Positions 34,680 through 47,156 of a stretch of DNA of 64,000 nt are shown one piece after another. Origin of the DNA: Onchidella celtica (taxonomy: Eukaryota > Mollusca > Gastropoda > Systellommatophora > Onchidiidae); the NCBI GenBank assembly GCA_963931925.1, contig OZ007574.1, positions 35,832,378 through 35,896,377 of the forward strand, given 5' to 3'. Position numbers and translations under genes: made by a program. The stretch's first letter is position 1, and each line of letters begins with the position of its first letter. A model generated the notes under the pieces. That model did not search any database, had not been told where the DNA came from, and saw only the letters and a list, made by a program, of their open reading frames with translations.

Positions 34680-35451
34680 GGGGCCATCCGTAAAGCACGT
34701 AATCTCGAGTTTTGGAGATTTTTTAAAACCATCTCCCTTTTGTACCCTTTTCAGATGCTTGGCTTCACCCCCTTCCCACCCCCACCCCCAATTCTCTAGT
34801 ACGGGCGGCGTGATTTTTTTCCGTACGAGCTTTAGCAAATTCAGGAGCGGGGCAGGAACAGACCCCCAAACACAGGTCATCGGCTAAGAGATTTCTCGTC
34901 CTATCGAACACTGCCATGGATGCTGCAATCTCTGGACTGTGCCTGATATGACTCTGAACGTCACCGAAAATCACTGGGATGTTTTGGAGCTGTCCTGTGT
35001 TTGGGGGTCTGTTGCTGCACCGGTCCTGAATTTGCTAAAGTTCGTACGGAAACAAATCACGCATACGGGCGTAGGGCCACTGAAATGTTGAATGTCGATG
35101 ATAAACTTTTGATATTCTGAAATTGTATATGACATTTTGTATGGACTATTTGACTGTTTCATTAGAAAAAAAACAAAGCCTTTTTAAAAAATTATTTTCA
35201 GTGATCCTAGAGCTTACTTTGATAAAACTGAAAACCTAAAACAAAGCAAATATATAATTAAAAACTGTTTAATTCATTACAATAATTTTATTGAACACCG
35301 CACTACATTTTTCAGACGCCCCCCCCCATGCCCCCATGCCCCCCAGCTCCCGTCCCTATGTACTCTTTTCATATGCTGGGGTTAACACCCCCCCCCCTCC
35401 ACTCCTCGCCCACTTTCTCTCCCCGAGCATACAGACTTCATGGGTGTCCCC
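34680..35451. mobile_element. GGGG-CATCC family element with a nested long-TIR element
   Basis: The left end GGGGCCATCCGTAAAGCACG and the inverted right end GGGGACACCCATGAAGTCTG bound the element. Without the insert at 34808-35063, the sequence reads across the junction just like the uninterrupted copy near 5995-6030. C runs near 35320-35400. Confidence 0.65.
34808..35063. mobile_element. Long-TIR non-autonomous element with an 8-bp duplication
   Basis: Arms of about 70 bp (34808-34876 and 34994-35063) are inverted copies with few mismatches; both contain the inverse pair ctttagcaaattcagga/tcctgaatttgctaaag. TACGGGCG stands on both sides (34800-34807, 35064-35071). The middle is ~117 bp with no frame. 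The ends are not of CAG type, so the superfamily is uncertain; long arms recall MULE-like or foldback elements. Confidence 0.75.
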
Positions 35452-35928
35452 TAATAATAATGCAAATGCAGATTGATAGCCCAGTAGCCCGATGTCACGG
35501 GCAAAATAACGTCAGCTGAGCTTTCACAGGATCTTTTTTTTCCAGTGAGAGCAGAAGGGCAAATGAGAGTCAATAGGCGACTCGACCGAAAAATCAATTA
35601 ACGTAAGCTCATTAGTTTCTGTTTAAATTTGTGTACGTTTGAAGCAACTTTCTGGATGACTCCATTATTGACCTGTCTATTTATAGACTGATCTGTTTGG
35701 GCAAAGAAAGAAAGAAATATGACTCAATCGAACTTTGCATGCTTCAATAGCTCTGTTTTATTTCTTACGTTTGATTCATGAACTCAACAAGCTAAGCTTT
35801 GAAGCGGAAGAGAAAATATGAATCCGAAACGGGAATTCGCGCTGTTTATGAAGGGCGTCAAAGCTGGAGCTATGTGGCCTAGTCAGTTGGACTGACAAAA
35901 TGTTGTGGAAATAACAATGGGTGAATCG

Positions 35929-36143
<215 letters not shown>

Positions 36144-36465
36144 CAATAATAATAATAATAATATATTGCATTTATATAGCGCCCAACCCCGTCGATGACA
36201 AGCTCTGGGCGCTTTAACAAACTCTTACACACACACGCACACACGCATACACAAAAGAAATTCAAAAATATTTACTCTTGTTGCTGCCGAAAAACACCTA
36301 GCCTAGTTTGTCTGAAAGAAATGAGTCTTCAGATGGCGTTTGAAAGAACCAATGTCATTAATTTCCCTGGTTGTCTTTGGAAGAGTGTTCCAGATGGTAG
36401 GGCCAAGAAATGAAAAGGACTTTTCTCCTACAGTGGACAGATTCATTTTAGGTACTTTCAATTTT
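36144..36465 (-). mobile_element. LINE 3' end (CR1/L2-like) between two ATCT arrays
   Basis: On the minus strand it encodes KVPKMNLSTVGEKSFSFLGP, then TIWNTLPKTTREINDIGSF and KRHLKTHFFQTN, then stop. This is the well-known C-terminus of CR1/L2-type reverse transcriptases. It continues into a 3' UTR with tgggcgctatataaatgc and a TTA-repeat tail that touches the ATCT array. 5'-truncated. Confidence 0.8.
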
Positions 36466-36784
<319 letters not shown>

Positions 36785-38214
36785 CGTGATATGCTCGATT
36801 TCCTAATCTACTTCTATTCCATTTGCTGCAATCTTCGACCATACAGACATAATAAATTATTAAAACATTTAATATCATATCAACCATACCACACTCTACC
36901 CTGTCCATTTTTATACTGGACCTCTTTCTCTCGCGCTCTCTCTTCTGTATTTCTTTCTCGTTCCCTCTTCCAGTCCCTCTGTCCCTTTCTCTGTCTCGCC
37001 GTTTCACTCTTTTCTTCTCCCCATTTCGTTCGCCCACCCCTCCCTCTCTCTCTCCCTATTTCTGTTTTCCCTTTCTCCCGTTCTATCACTGTCACTGTCT
37101 GTCTGCCTATCTGTCTGTCTCTTTCTCTCTCTCAAAATCTTCCTCTTTTACACACAAACAAAAAAGTTTAAAATGTGAGTAAAGGAAAAATAGGGGGGGG
37201 GGGGGCAACAAACACCTGTATTTACATTTCCTTAACATTTGCAATGACATTTCATATTCCAGATTTATTGTATAGGCTTATGCCTGACACTTGGACAAAA
37301 CTGCTTAATGTGAATTTGATTATGCCACCCCCAAGTCCATAACAAAGAAGGGAAACCCTGACAGCTGATGATAGCCCCTGACACTGTCATAGATACACAG
37401 AGAGGAAGATCCCGTGTTAAATTCCACAGCTCTTGTGGTCCTGTTTTTAACAATGATAATATCAAAATTATGATAATTAGTTCCGTTTTATTCTGTTGTA
37501 AATTTCCAACGGTTATTATTTTCAATTCTTTAGCGTCAGTGGCAACACGAACCTCGACTGTGTCAGAAGTTTAAATAACGCCAAATGTCAGGGCGAAGAG
37601 TTGCCAGTTCGTTTCTCTGGTAAAATCTGAAAGAAAATAATATGAGACTCGTCCTGTTGCCAACTGGACACATTAATGGCGAATTTGTGTTCCGGGGGAA
37701 CAATAGTTTAAACGAGGAAATTCTGACTACCTGTCCAGTACGTACACTATTTCGTATAATGAGTACAATATGTGATATTGCAGCGCTTTCAGTTCACGTA
37801 CTGAACATATCAACAGATGCCACTTAAACATGGTGTTAAAGGGGTTTTCCGATCTTTTATAGCGGTGCACATCGGTCTACGTCAAAACATGGAAGTTCTT
37901 ACAAGACTGAACCACCACCAACAGCGTGGATTAGGATTTACATACAAACTAATCTGATGATATTTGAGCTAGGGCGTTGTGTTACATTTCAACAGTATTC
38001 AAAGTAATAACCTACGGACATATTTCACTATGTCCTATCTGATTTCCTTTAGATCTGAAGTGTCAAGGCAACGGGTATACTACTCACCATGGCCGTTGAT
38101 TTTTGACTTACGGACAGTTAATTTGATCTTGTTGAAGAAATAACTTTGCTAAAATAGGGGAATGACAAAGTTTACTTTAATTCGTGGGCACTGTGCCATG
38201 TCTTAGAAAAATAT
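36785..38214. other. No gene recognised
   Basis: A CT-rich stretch (36900-37135) follows the array, then unique-looking DNA with a G run at 37191-37204. Frames are short and have no motif. Confidence 0.45.
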
Positions 38215-38462
38215 ACAAAAATAAAGGCTGAAGTGGTCCGGTCATCTCATGCGAACAGCCAGCATATCGAGCTTATAACATGAAAAGGCATGGATCCAGA
38301 GGGAGGGGGCGTCCCAGAAAAAGATGGATAGAAGGTGTCAAAGAAACAACTGAAAGAATCAATTTAACAATGGCAGACACTACCCATCAGGCCCACCACC
38401 GAAAACTGCAGCGCCACTCGACGCTTAACGGCGCAAGAAGATAGAAAAACGAAAAGAAAGGA
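38215..38462 (+). mobile_element. LINE C-terminal remnant (RTE/Jockey-like)
   Basis: Frames read LKWSGHLMRT, then GRGRPRKRWIEGVKETTERI and LQRHSTLNGARR. The G-RPRKRW-DGVKE block is the usual end of many endonuclease-type LINE polyproteins. Several frames are needed to cover it, so it is decayed. It ends in A-rich sequence. Confidence 0.7.
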
Positions 38463-38589
38463 TTTTCATTCCATTCCATTGCTGGCACACAACCATGCAT
38501 GTGGCATTGTGATGGTATCAAGGCTACTGCCCAAATCTATCATTAATGTCAACTTTGCATGAGAACGAAGAAAGTGGTCAAATGCTGAA

Positions 38590-38925
38590 ATGACATAATA
38601 ATGTATAGTAATGTATAGCATTTATATAGCGCATATCCATTTAAAATGCTCTATGCGCTTTACAGAAACACCATGTCAACCACAGAGCAGAATGGAGCTG
38701 CCGGCGAAGCGCTCAACACACTACACTGCTTCTTTCTCTCTCCCTGTCTCGCTCACTCTCTCTCTCTCTATCTCAGAGCAAATTGTAACGCAGCCTGTTA
38801 GGCGCAGTTCACAACTCACAACAGTTCACAACTCACAGCAGTTCACAACTCACATCAGTTCACACAACACACAACTCAAATAATATTTGAATATTTATTA
38901 ATAACAATATATATTTTAATAATGA
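38590..38925 (-). mobile_element. Retroposon with tatatagcgc tail, copy 1
   Basis: Minus-strand 3' end gatatgcgctatataaatgc. The body contains a CT-rich block and a short ttcacaactcac tandem run. The copy at 42185-42490 lies in the opposite orientation. Confidence 0.6.
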
Positions 38926-38933
38926 AAAATAAA

Positions 38934-39267
38934 TTCTGGCGGGGGGGGGGGGGGGGGGGGGTGATATGGATAACTTTTAATCTATTAATTTCAATTTTCA
39001 ATTTTGCCCGGGCAGCGGCCTTTCGGCCTGCTCTTTACGATTTCCAACTGCCAAGGTATCTTTAACGTGCGCAACGTGCACACGGGCCCTCCGAATTTTT
39101 TCGTCCTTATCCGAGAAGACTAGGTACTCGATCCTACCCCCCAATAGGACCAGGGACTTGAAAATATGAGAAAAATCCAATTTCCAACATGCCTGCACTG
39201 CCCGGGTTTAGAACCCGGGACCCTTGGCATGAGAGGCGAGCACCTTGCCTCTAGACCACCTTGTCCC
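38934..39267 (-). mobile_element. tRNA-derived SINE, copy 3, nearly identical to copy 1
   Basis: Matches copy 1 almost base for base, including the late body segment attaatagattaaa and a C/G homopolymer (G22 at 38940-38961). It lacks the 67-bp doubling and the distal tail of copy 1. The tRNA-like head ends at 39267. Confidence 0.85.
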
Positions 39268-39732
39268 CACATAGGAAGTTATGGTCAGTTTTTGTGTTCT
39301 GTGGTGAGATATTTTTTAGACAAGTTATAATTTCTTTTCTTTTTTTTAATGCAAAATTTTGGAGCTGAGTTGTTTTGTGCCCAGGATCACAATTTGGATG
39401 CCGCTAATGAGCGCCAGGCTACTTAAATTGTCCTGGGTTCTGAGAAACTTTCCTTCCACTACGATCCTGTGCGAGAAGTGGACAATAATATACATGTACT
39501 AACTCCATATTTTTTTCCCCGCTGAAAGTTGAAGATTCATTGTCTGGGGAGTTTCTAGACAACTTCAGGAAAGAGGAGAAATGTTAAAGTCTAAATTCTA
39601 AATGGGACAACTAAAATAATTTTAAAGAAAAATAACATGTATTGTTATATGCACTCGAGTATTCTGTTTGTTTATTTGTTTGTTTGTTTGTATATCCCGC
39701 CTAACAAATGTTAGCATCGGTGCATAAATAAC

Positions 39733-39735
<3 letters not shown>

Positions 39736-39795
<60 letters not shown>

Positions 39796-39825
39796 AGACA
39801 GACAGACAGACAGACCGACAAACAG
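39736..39825 (+). repeat. GA then GACA microsatellite
   Basis: About 28 GA units followed by GACA units. Confidence 0.95.
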
Positions 39826-39829
39826 ACAG

Positions 39830-42180
39830 AGCGAGAGAGAGGCAGAGGAATGTAGAAGATGCCAAAAGATTATGGCTAAGGATAAATTCAGGTTTTATAA
39901 TTGATCGAGTTAGGATCTGGTGGCAGTAGCAAATAAACGATAAAATAAACGCGCAAATAAGAAAACAAATTAATCGTGAACATCTTTAAAAAAATTAAAA
40001 AGTAAGAGCACTCAAGTCATTTATAATATTAATCATTATCGCGCGTACAAAAAAAAACAAAAACTATCGGCTTGAAATATCACATTCTTTCTGTGTTTCT
40101 TTATTATTATCATATTACTATTTTAATCCTTCCAGGGTGTTGATAAAAAAATAATCTGTACGCACGCAGATATCAACGAATCTCCATATGACATTCTATA
40201 AATCAATATGGGGTTAAAGTCTGCCTGGCCTTGCAGACAGACAGACAGAAAAACCCGTGACAGTTTTGCGGATTGTGGGCAAGTAAATTGTTGTTCTTTT
40301 GCTTTGTTTCCAACCGCTGCGCTGTTCCGTTACTGGGCGCGGCGACTCGAGGTGTGAACAGAGCAGAATTCACTAGACCTTTGGGTTGCACCAGATCAGT
40401 GTTTACATAATGCACAAATCATGCTTTCTGGGTCTGGAAACAGCTTATTATTAAAGAGAGATTAATCAGGCACAAGATTTCACACCTAAACTGTCCCGAG
40501 ATACAATGACGCCGTCTGTATTTTCATAATTTATACTTTTAGTTTACACAAAGTTTAATTAATCACGAGTACTGCGAAAAATATAGGAAAATGTGATAAG
40601 CGTGTCTCCGGTGTTGGCTTAAGTTGACGAGATAAAAATGATTGTTAGCGTGTGTGTGTGTGTTTTTAGTTTGCCACTTTCTCTGTCTGTCTATCTATCT
40701 GCCTCTCCCTCTCTCTCTTTCTCTCCCTCTTTGTCCATAGGCGAATGGGAAGATGGAGCTGTGGTGAGATTTGGAACTGGGAAAAGTGACATATTATGAA
40801 GGTTGGTTTTTAAGTACGAAAGCAAGAAGACATTATTATATGCACACATAATTATTTGCCAAGGAGCCTTTTGACATCATCCCAACCTCCTCATACACAT
40901 CGTCATAATTATACTACTACTACTACTATTACTACTACTACTACTACTATTACTACTACTACAATTAATAATAATAATAATAATGATCATAATAATGACA
41001 ACAATGCAATACTGATAACATTTTAAAAAAACACACACAAAAAAAAAAACCCACTCATTTGAATTAAAAATGAAATCTGTTCTGTCTCAGATTAAATCAC
41101 GACATCAATAGTTTCATTTGATAGAAATCTACACTGAAATTTAAATTTTGCGAGAAGGCGTGGAATTTTGCCTTCCCGCTGCAGGTAACCATAAAACCTT
41201 ATTTAACACCCTTAATATTCTTGGCTGGCAGATCAGACCTCGATATTATGCCACAACAACATTTGGTCGGCTAATGAGGAAATTATCCCCCCCACCCCCC
41301 TCCTCCCCCCCCCCAAAGTAAAAATTATGTGGCAAAACAACAGCAGCAAAAAAAGGTCCTAGCCAAAAAAAGAAAAAGAAATGTTGCGCGTTAGAAAAAT
41401 GAAACAAAGGAAAACAAACAAGCATACAATGAACTTCAGGAGAATTAAAAGAATAGAAAATTCTTTTGAAATTTACTGGGTTTTGAGTATATGTGTGTGT
41501 GAGTGTGTGTCTCGGGGCTTTATGTATCATAATCTTTCCGTTTTTCAATCAAAAATTCTTTTGGAAATTTTTATATGATTATATAATTATGTTTGTTTAT
41601 TTATTTATTTCGTTTGTTTGTTTCTATCCCGGGACTTTGCATAATACAACTTTTTAGTTTTATTTTGGCCACATTTTAACTCTGGCCAGCTAAAGGTCAC
41701 ACCAGCGACTCCAAGTTCAGCAGTGTGGCCGAGAAAAACTGTCAGACAGGTGACACTATGACGGGACGCTGGTCACTTACTGTCTGGACATTGGTCACTA
41801 ACTGACTTCTCTTGTTTCCTCCGGACCGCCGCGGCTGACCGCTCTTACGTCACCCTAGCTGATGGACAGGTGTTATGGGAATTAACCTTGTACCGAGCTG
41901 GATTTCACACGATGTTCAGGCGTACAATGAACATCCAAAAACCTCTGACACATACAAGGTTGGAGGTCAGACACAATTAGCACAACTGACGCAATCAGTA
42001 AATGCAAAGTGAGGGTGAAGGGAGGATATCGTACCAAGTCGGGAACGGAACAGTCAGCTACTATACGGCAAGAAATGCACATCATAATTTCCTGTATGTT
42101 GAGAGTGAATCCAGGAACACCCTATTATACTAAGGCGGATCAGACAGTCATCTTCTGTCCCCCCACCAGCAACAACAATA
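39830..42180. other. No gene recognised; short TAC/AAT repeats
   Basis: A CTA/AAT trinucleotide tract lies at 40915-40985, a GT run near 40650, and C runs near 41290-41320. The part 42010-42110 shows weak similarity to 57370-57500 at DNA and peptide level, suggesting a shared old repeat. Confidence 0.4.
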
Positions 42181-42184
42181 TTTA

Positions 42185-42490
42185 TTATTCATTATTAAAT
42201 ATATATTATTATTAATAAATATTCAAAATATTATTTGTATTGTGAGTTGTGAGTTGTGAACTGTTGTGAGTTGTGTACTGCGCCTAGCAGGCTGCGTCAC
42301 AATTTGCTCTGAGATAGAGAGAGATAAAGAGAGAGAGTGAGCGAGACAGGGAGAGAGAAAGAAGCAGTGTAGTGTATTGAGCGCTTCGCCGGCGCTCCAT
42401 TCTGCTCTGTGGTTGACAGGTTTCTTCTGTAAAGAGCATAGAGCATTTTAAAAATGGATATGCGCTATATAAAATATAATAATAAATAAA
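42185..42490 (+). mobile_element. Retroposon with tatatagcgc tail, copy 2
   Basis: Inverse of 38590-38925 over about 300 bp, including the gagttgtgaactgttgtgag minirepeat, the GA block and the ggatatgcgctatataaaat tail. Confidence 0.6.
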
Positions 42491-42499
42491 TAAAATAAA

Positions 42500-42757
42500 T
42501 AAAAATCTTTTTCTTTTCGAGGGCCTCGGATTTGGACTTCTCTGCCTCTGTCTTTGAGAGAGACTGAGGATTTATGACTTTTAAACATCAGCTGGAGAAT
42601 CATCCTTTTTACACTCTGAATGTCCATTTTTTGTTTTCTTCAGAGTATGCATGTGAATTGTGTGTGTGATTTATTTGATATAAATGTTGTAAAGTGCTTA
42701 GAGCCTGATTATTAACGGGATGAAGCGCTATATAAATGCTATGTATTATTGTTATTA
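42500..42757 (+). mobile_element. LINE 3' end (L2-like) with TTA tail
   Basis: One frame reads DFSASVFERD, stop, GFMTFKHQLENHPF, similar to the FKxxLKTHLF end of L2/CR1-type proteins. Then comes the UTR ending gaagcgctatataaatgc and TATTATTG. Decayed and 5'-truncated. Confidence 0.55.
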
Positions 42758-42760
42758 CTA

Positions 42761-42820
42761 GATGACCTACCGGGCATTGCCCGGAATGAACAATCATGTG
42801 CTCCCCCCTCTCTCTCTGTC

Positions 42821-42904
<84 letters not shown>

Positions 42905-43640
42905 TCTCAGATAATAAAAGCAATAAACTACAGTCTTGCTTCAGAACTCATGCGCACCAGAACACTATGCACCAAACTGAACGCTTGATACGATTACTTT
43001 TTATGACATGTACGGTACTATTATATTACGAAACAAACATGCAAAAATACAGAAGTTACATAGCAATAAACATTGTCATTTTTTAAAAATACATGCTTGT
43101 AGTAAACAACCTTTAATTATAGCCATCATCTTCCATATCTCAATTGCCACCTTCCTGCCAAATTTAAGGCCTGAAGAGTGTATAGTTTGGTCAGTGACTC
43201 ATGCCAAAGGTTGCAAGTTCCTGAAATATAATTATAAAGATGAGCTACCGGGCATTGCCCAGAATATACAATCATGTGCACCCCCCCCCCCCCTCTCTCT
43301 CTAGTAAAATAAAAGTAATAAACTACAGTCTTGCTTCAGAACTCATGCGCACCAGAAAACTACGCACCAAACTGAACGCTTCACACGGTTACTTTTTATG
43401 ACATGCACGGTACTATATAATTTATTACGAAACAAACATGCAAAGATACAGATGTTACATAGCAATAAACATTGTTATTTTTTTAAAATACATGCTTGAA
43501 GTAAACAACTTTTAATTATAGCCATCATCTTCCTTATCTCAATTGCCACCTTCCTGCCAAATTTAAGGCCTGAAGAGTGTATAGTTTGGTCAGTTAGTCA
43601 TGCCAAAGGTTGCAAGTTACTGAAATATATAATAGATAAC
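42761..43640 (+). repeat. Tandem duplication of a ~400-bp unit
   Basis: Unit 1 (42761-43238) and unit 2 (43239-43640) both begin gatga-ctaccgggcattgc, carry a C/CT-rich tract of different length, and agree closely to gtcatgccaaaggttgcaag. Diverged relatives are visible near 49980 and possibly 53180. No frame is conserved between the two units. Confidence 0.85.
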
Positions 43641-43899
43641 AGATTATTTATTTCTTGGGTGTACATTTTGCTGGCAGCAACTGGCTGTGGCGTTTCAGGC
43701 TTAGCATGATAGCCTAGGGTGATGATTCTTTCATGTGTCTTCAAAATAACAACAACAACAAACAAACAAACGAACAGGCTGAAGTACACAGTCCTCAGCA
43801 ATGAATTCATTAACTTACCAAGTGACTGCTTTAGTTATTGGACTCCTAGGAATAGCACACATACTCCCATACACACCCGCCCGCCAACATACACACTCT

Positions 43900-44069
43900 G
43901 TTACACACTCACGCACAAATCCACACATACATACTCAAATGCACACATGCACACACACGCAAACACATCCACAAGCACCCACCCACATACATACATACTC
44001 TGGTACTCACTCATGCACAAACATACACATTCATACACACACACACAAATACTCACGCATTCACACAAG
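43900..44069 (+). repeat. CA-rich low-complexity tract
   Basis: Impure CACA/CATA repeats. Frames over it are His/Thr-rich translations of the tract. Confidence 0.85.
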
Positions 44070-44080
44070 CATGCACGCAT

Positions 44081-44459
44081 GGGGGACACGATGGTCAGGT
44101 GGCTCACCTCTCATGCCGAAGGTACCGGGTTCGAATCCCGGTCGGTGCCGGCATGTTGAAATTTTGGGATTTTTCTCATAATTTCATGCCCCTGATCCTA
44201 TAGTAGGTAGGATCAAGCACCTAGTCTTCTCGGATAAGGAATAAAAACTACGAGGGCCCGTGTGCACGTTGCGCACGTTAAAGAGACCCTGGCAGTTGGA
44301 AATCGAGAAGAGCAGGCCGAACAGGCCGCCGGCCGGGCAAAAATTCTAAAAAACCCAATCCCTACCACAACAAGAAAAATAAATAAAAAAACAAGAAAAA
44401 GTGAGGTGTAAATGCCGAGGGCAGCGAAGCTCCTAAAATAAAGAGCTGAACAAAACAAA
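44081..44459 (+). mobile_element. tRNA-derived SINE, copy 4, with clear target duplication
   Basis: The most tRNA-like head of the four copies: A-box-like tggtcaggtgg and B-box ggttcgaatcc. The body has gtgcacgttgcgcacgttaa, and the tail gtgaggtgtaaatgccgagg is followed by A-rich DNA. An 11-bp direct repeat CATGCACGCAT flanks it (44070-44080, 44460-44470). Confidence 0.92.
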
Positions 44460-44470
44460 CATGCACGCAT

Positions 44471-45520
44471 AAACATTCACACACAAACAGATAATACACC
44501 ACAAGATGCCGAAACTGCCTCAGTCTGCAAGGCAGAGACGTCGTCTTATATACTTTCAGCTAAATCTAGGAGAATTAAATAAATTATGTCCTTAGTGCTG
44601 TAGTTAGGCTGATTTAAAGGGAGGACGTTTAGGTGTTAATTTTCACGGCTCTATTGCTGAAGTGACTATGTACCATTGGAGTACTAAGTGAGCTTGTAAA
44701 ACTCGAGTCTCAATAAAAGTCCTTGAGGTAGACATGGCCTGTTATGACTCTAGCCTTCATTCGTCTGTGTGTTCGAATGTGTGTACATTCTGGGCTTGGA
44801 TAGTGGGTGCATGGGGGAAGAGGGTGTGAGTTTAGGATAAGATTTATGTAAACTTCCCACCCCAAAATAATCTTTTCAAATCCTAAATTGCTAACAAAAC
44901 AAGGGCAGACAACTCCGGCAGTCACCCCTTGGGGAGCTTATCATTATGTAAGCACTTGCCATCCACCTATTCACTATCGCAACAAACTTAGGTGTTTTTC
45001 TCAACCGTCACTTGGTAACCAACGCAGGTCCTTGACAGGAACATTCTGACGACGACGTAATCTATAAAGGATCTAAGTGACATTTTGCGTGTTATGCGAA
45101 TGCGGGTTATCTTTGCGTTGAGAAATCTGTGGACGTAAAATGATTTCATTATCTAGACAAATAACATTTTTGCTAAAATTTGAAATAGTCCTTTTCAGAA
45201 TCTGGAGTTTGGTATCATATCTGGGTGGCCGTGTCTGCCCGGAGTTATCGTCCATGATTGTTACAGATTGACTCTGCGCACATCCCCCGGCTCCTTCACC
45301 TTTTCATCAGCGGAACGACGTCGTCATGTTATCGACTCTTTCTCGCCGGCGTCTTTTGTGTGATCGTTGACACCTCTAAACCTTCATGTTCAAACATGGA
45401 CGGAGGACACAAGACGCTGCACAACATTTTTACATCACCAACCTCATACCAGACAGATCCATTCACTTAAGTACAACCCTCTTAATTTAACACTAAACAC
45501 ATGTACAAAATACGAAACGA
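44471..45520. other. No gene recognised
   Basis: Unique-looking sequence with short frames. No repeat or domain noticed. Confidence 0.45.
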
Positions 45521-46060
45521 AAGTTCATTCCGGTGGCGGACCTACATTTTTGGGCAAAACGGAAGGTCATTCCAGTGGCGGACCTACATTTTTGGGCAAA
45601 ACGAAAGGTCATTCCAGTGGCGGACCTACATTTTTGGGCAAAACGAAAGGTCATTCCAGTGGCGGACCTACATTTTTGGGCAAAACGAAAGGTCATTCCA
45701 GTGGCGGACCTACATTTTTGGGCAAAACGAAAGTTCATTCCAGTGGCGGACATACATTTTTGGGCAAAACGAAAGGTCATTCCAGTGGCGGACCTACATT
45801 TTTGGGCAAAACGAAAGGTCATTCCAGTGGCGGACCTACATTTTTGGGCAAAATGAAAGTTCATTCCGGTGGCGGGCCAAAATTTTTGGGCAAAACGAAA
45901 GTTCATTCCAGTGGCGGGCCTACATTTTTGGGCAAAACGAAAGTTCATTCCAGTGGCGGGCCTATATTTTTTGGGCAAAACGAAAGTTCATTCCAGTGGC
46001 GGGCCTACATTTTTGGGGCAAAACGAAAGTTCATTCCAGTGGCGGACCTACATTTTTGGG
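45521..46060 (+). repeat. Thirteen-unit 42-bp array built on a transposon terminus
   Basis: Each unit is the 24-bp MITE end CAGTGGCGGACCTACATTTT plus tggg, followed by 18 bp (caaaacgaaaggtcattc). Units differ at a few positions (aggtc/agttc, gacc/gggcc); one-base insertions appear in units 11 and 12. Because 42 is divisible by three, several frames stay open on both strands (up to 235 residues). I judge these to be artefacts and not genes. Confidence 0.95.
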
Positions 46061-46190
46061 ACCCTGAAGCTTGAACTGTTATGGGGCCCCTTCGCAGCCA
46101 GCTACAATAGGGCAACATCCAAAATTCAGTCATTAAAAAAGGTTTCTTCAGGGTCCTTCTGGGATTATGGGCTCATCAATTTCATGGAAA
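46061..46190 (+). mobile_element. Body of the MITE whose end forms the 42-bp array
   Basis: Continues from the last unit (accctgaagcttgaactgtt, then gggcaacatcc) and is homologous to 28922-29100 in the MITE at 28.9 kb. Its right terminus was not found. Confidence 0.6.
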
Positions 46191-47029
46191 ATCCGCAGCT
46201 GGTTCAGTCTCTTCCCCAAGGAAGTGTTAACAGACTTCGGGGTGGCTTCGGAAGATTTACCATCATACATTAACGAAAATGTCGAAAGTGAAATTGACAA
46301 ATGGGTGTTCATAGTGCCATCATCAGTTCATCGAATATCTTTTCTCATTTTGTCAGCTTTCGAATTGATGAGTGCTCACTGCGACTAACCAGTTCCGATT
46401 TTACTATCGGAAACCCGGACGGCTTTTTAGCGTTGCAGTAAAGATGAAAGTCTTCACGTTCGATACTTTCACCAGTTGATAGCGTATATGGAACCATTCC
46501 GAACACTTACAGTAGAAACACAGCGCATCCGTGATGTTCCCATTCGTTGATTTTTCGATCATAAATCATTCTGTGGAAACCAGTCGCAACAACCCGTTCG
46601 CACTCGCCTTGGTGGTACTTACCCAAACTGTCTCGCCCCTTTGTTTTGTTCCATCATGGACGATACTGCCAATAATTCTAGTGTGACTGTTGACAGTACC
46701 GAAATGCTATTTTATTCTTACTCTTACTGGGAAGCGTGAATAGGACTAAACTGGTACTTCTAGGCTTGCATGAATGGCAAAAACTTATACATTATAATAA
46801 AAGTTCTGGCTGCAAGACAGGAGACGATGTTTTATGATTGAACCACACCGGTACCAGATATTTCGTGGGTACGGGGTATCTATTTCCGAATAACTCGCAA
46901 GCAAGATTGGGATAATTCACGTTCTGGCGGTCCTCTTTCGTACACTTTTCCTTATTTTACATGGCCTAAATGTTACAGATAGTGTTTTTGTGTTTCGTAT
47001 TAATTTTAGTCGCAGAAAGACAGAAAGAG
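46191..47029. other. No gene recognised
   Basis: A 73-residue frame at 46167-46388 has no motif I know. The rest is unremarkable. Confidence 0.4.
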
Positions 47030-47114
47030 AGATAGGGATTGGACGGGAAAGGTGGGGAGAGAGAGAGAGAAAGGGGAAGAGAGGAAAGGAAAGAGAGAGA
47101 GGGGAGAGAGGGAA

Positions 47115-47156
<42 letters not shown>

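Noticed and set aside
45521-46060. CRISPR-like look of regular repeats
   Set aside because: Spacers are not unique (18 bp of the same sequence), the genome is eukaryotic, and no cas genes exist here.
45367-46074. Frames of 235, 188 and 161 residues on both strands
   Set aside because: The 42-bp period keeps frames open wherever a unit lacks a stop; the DNA derives from a transposon end, so these are not treated as proteins.
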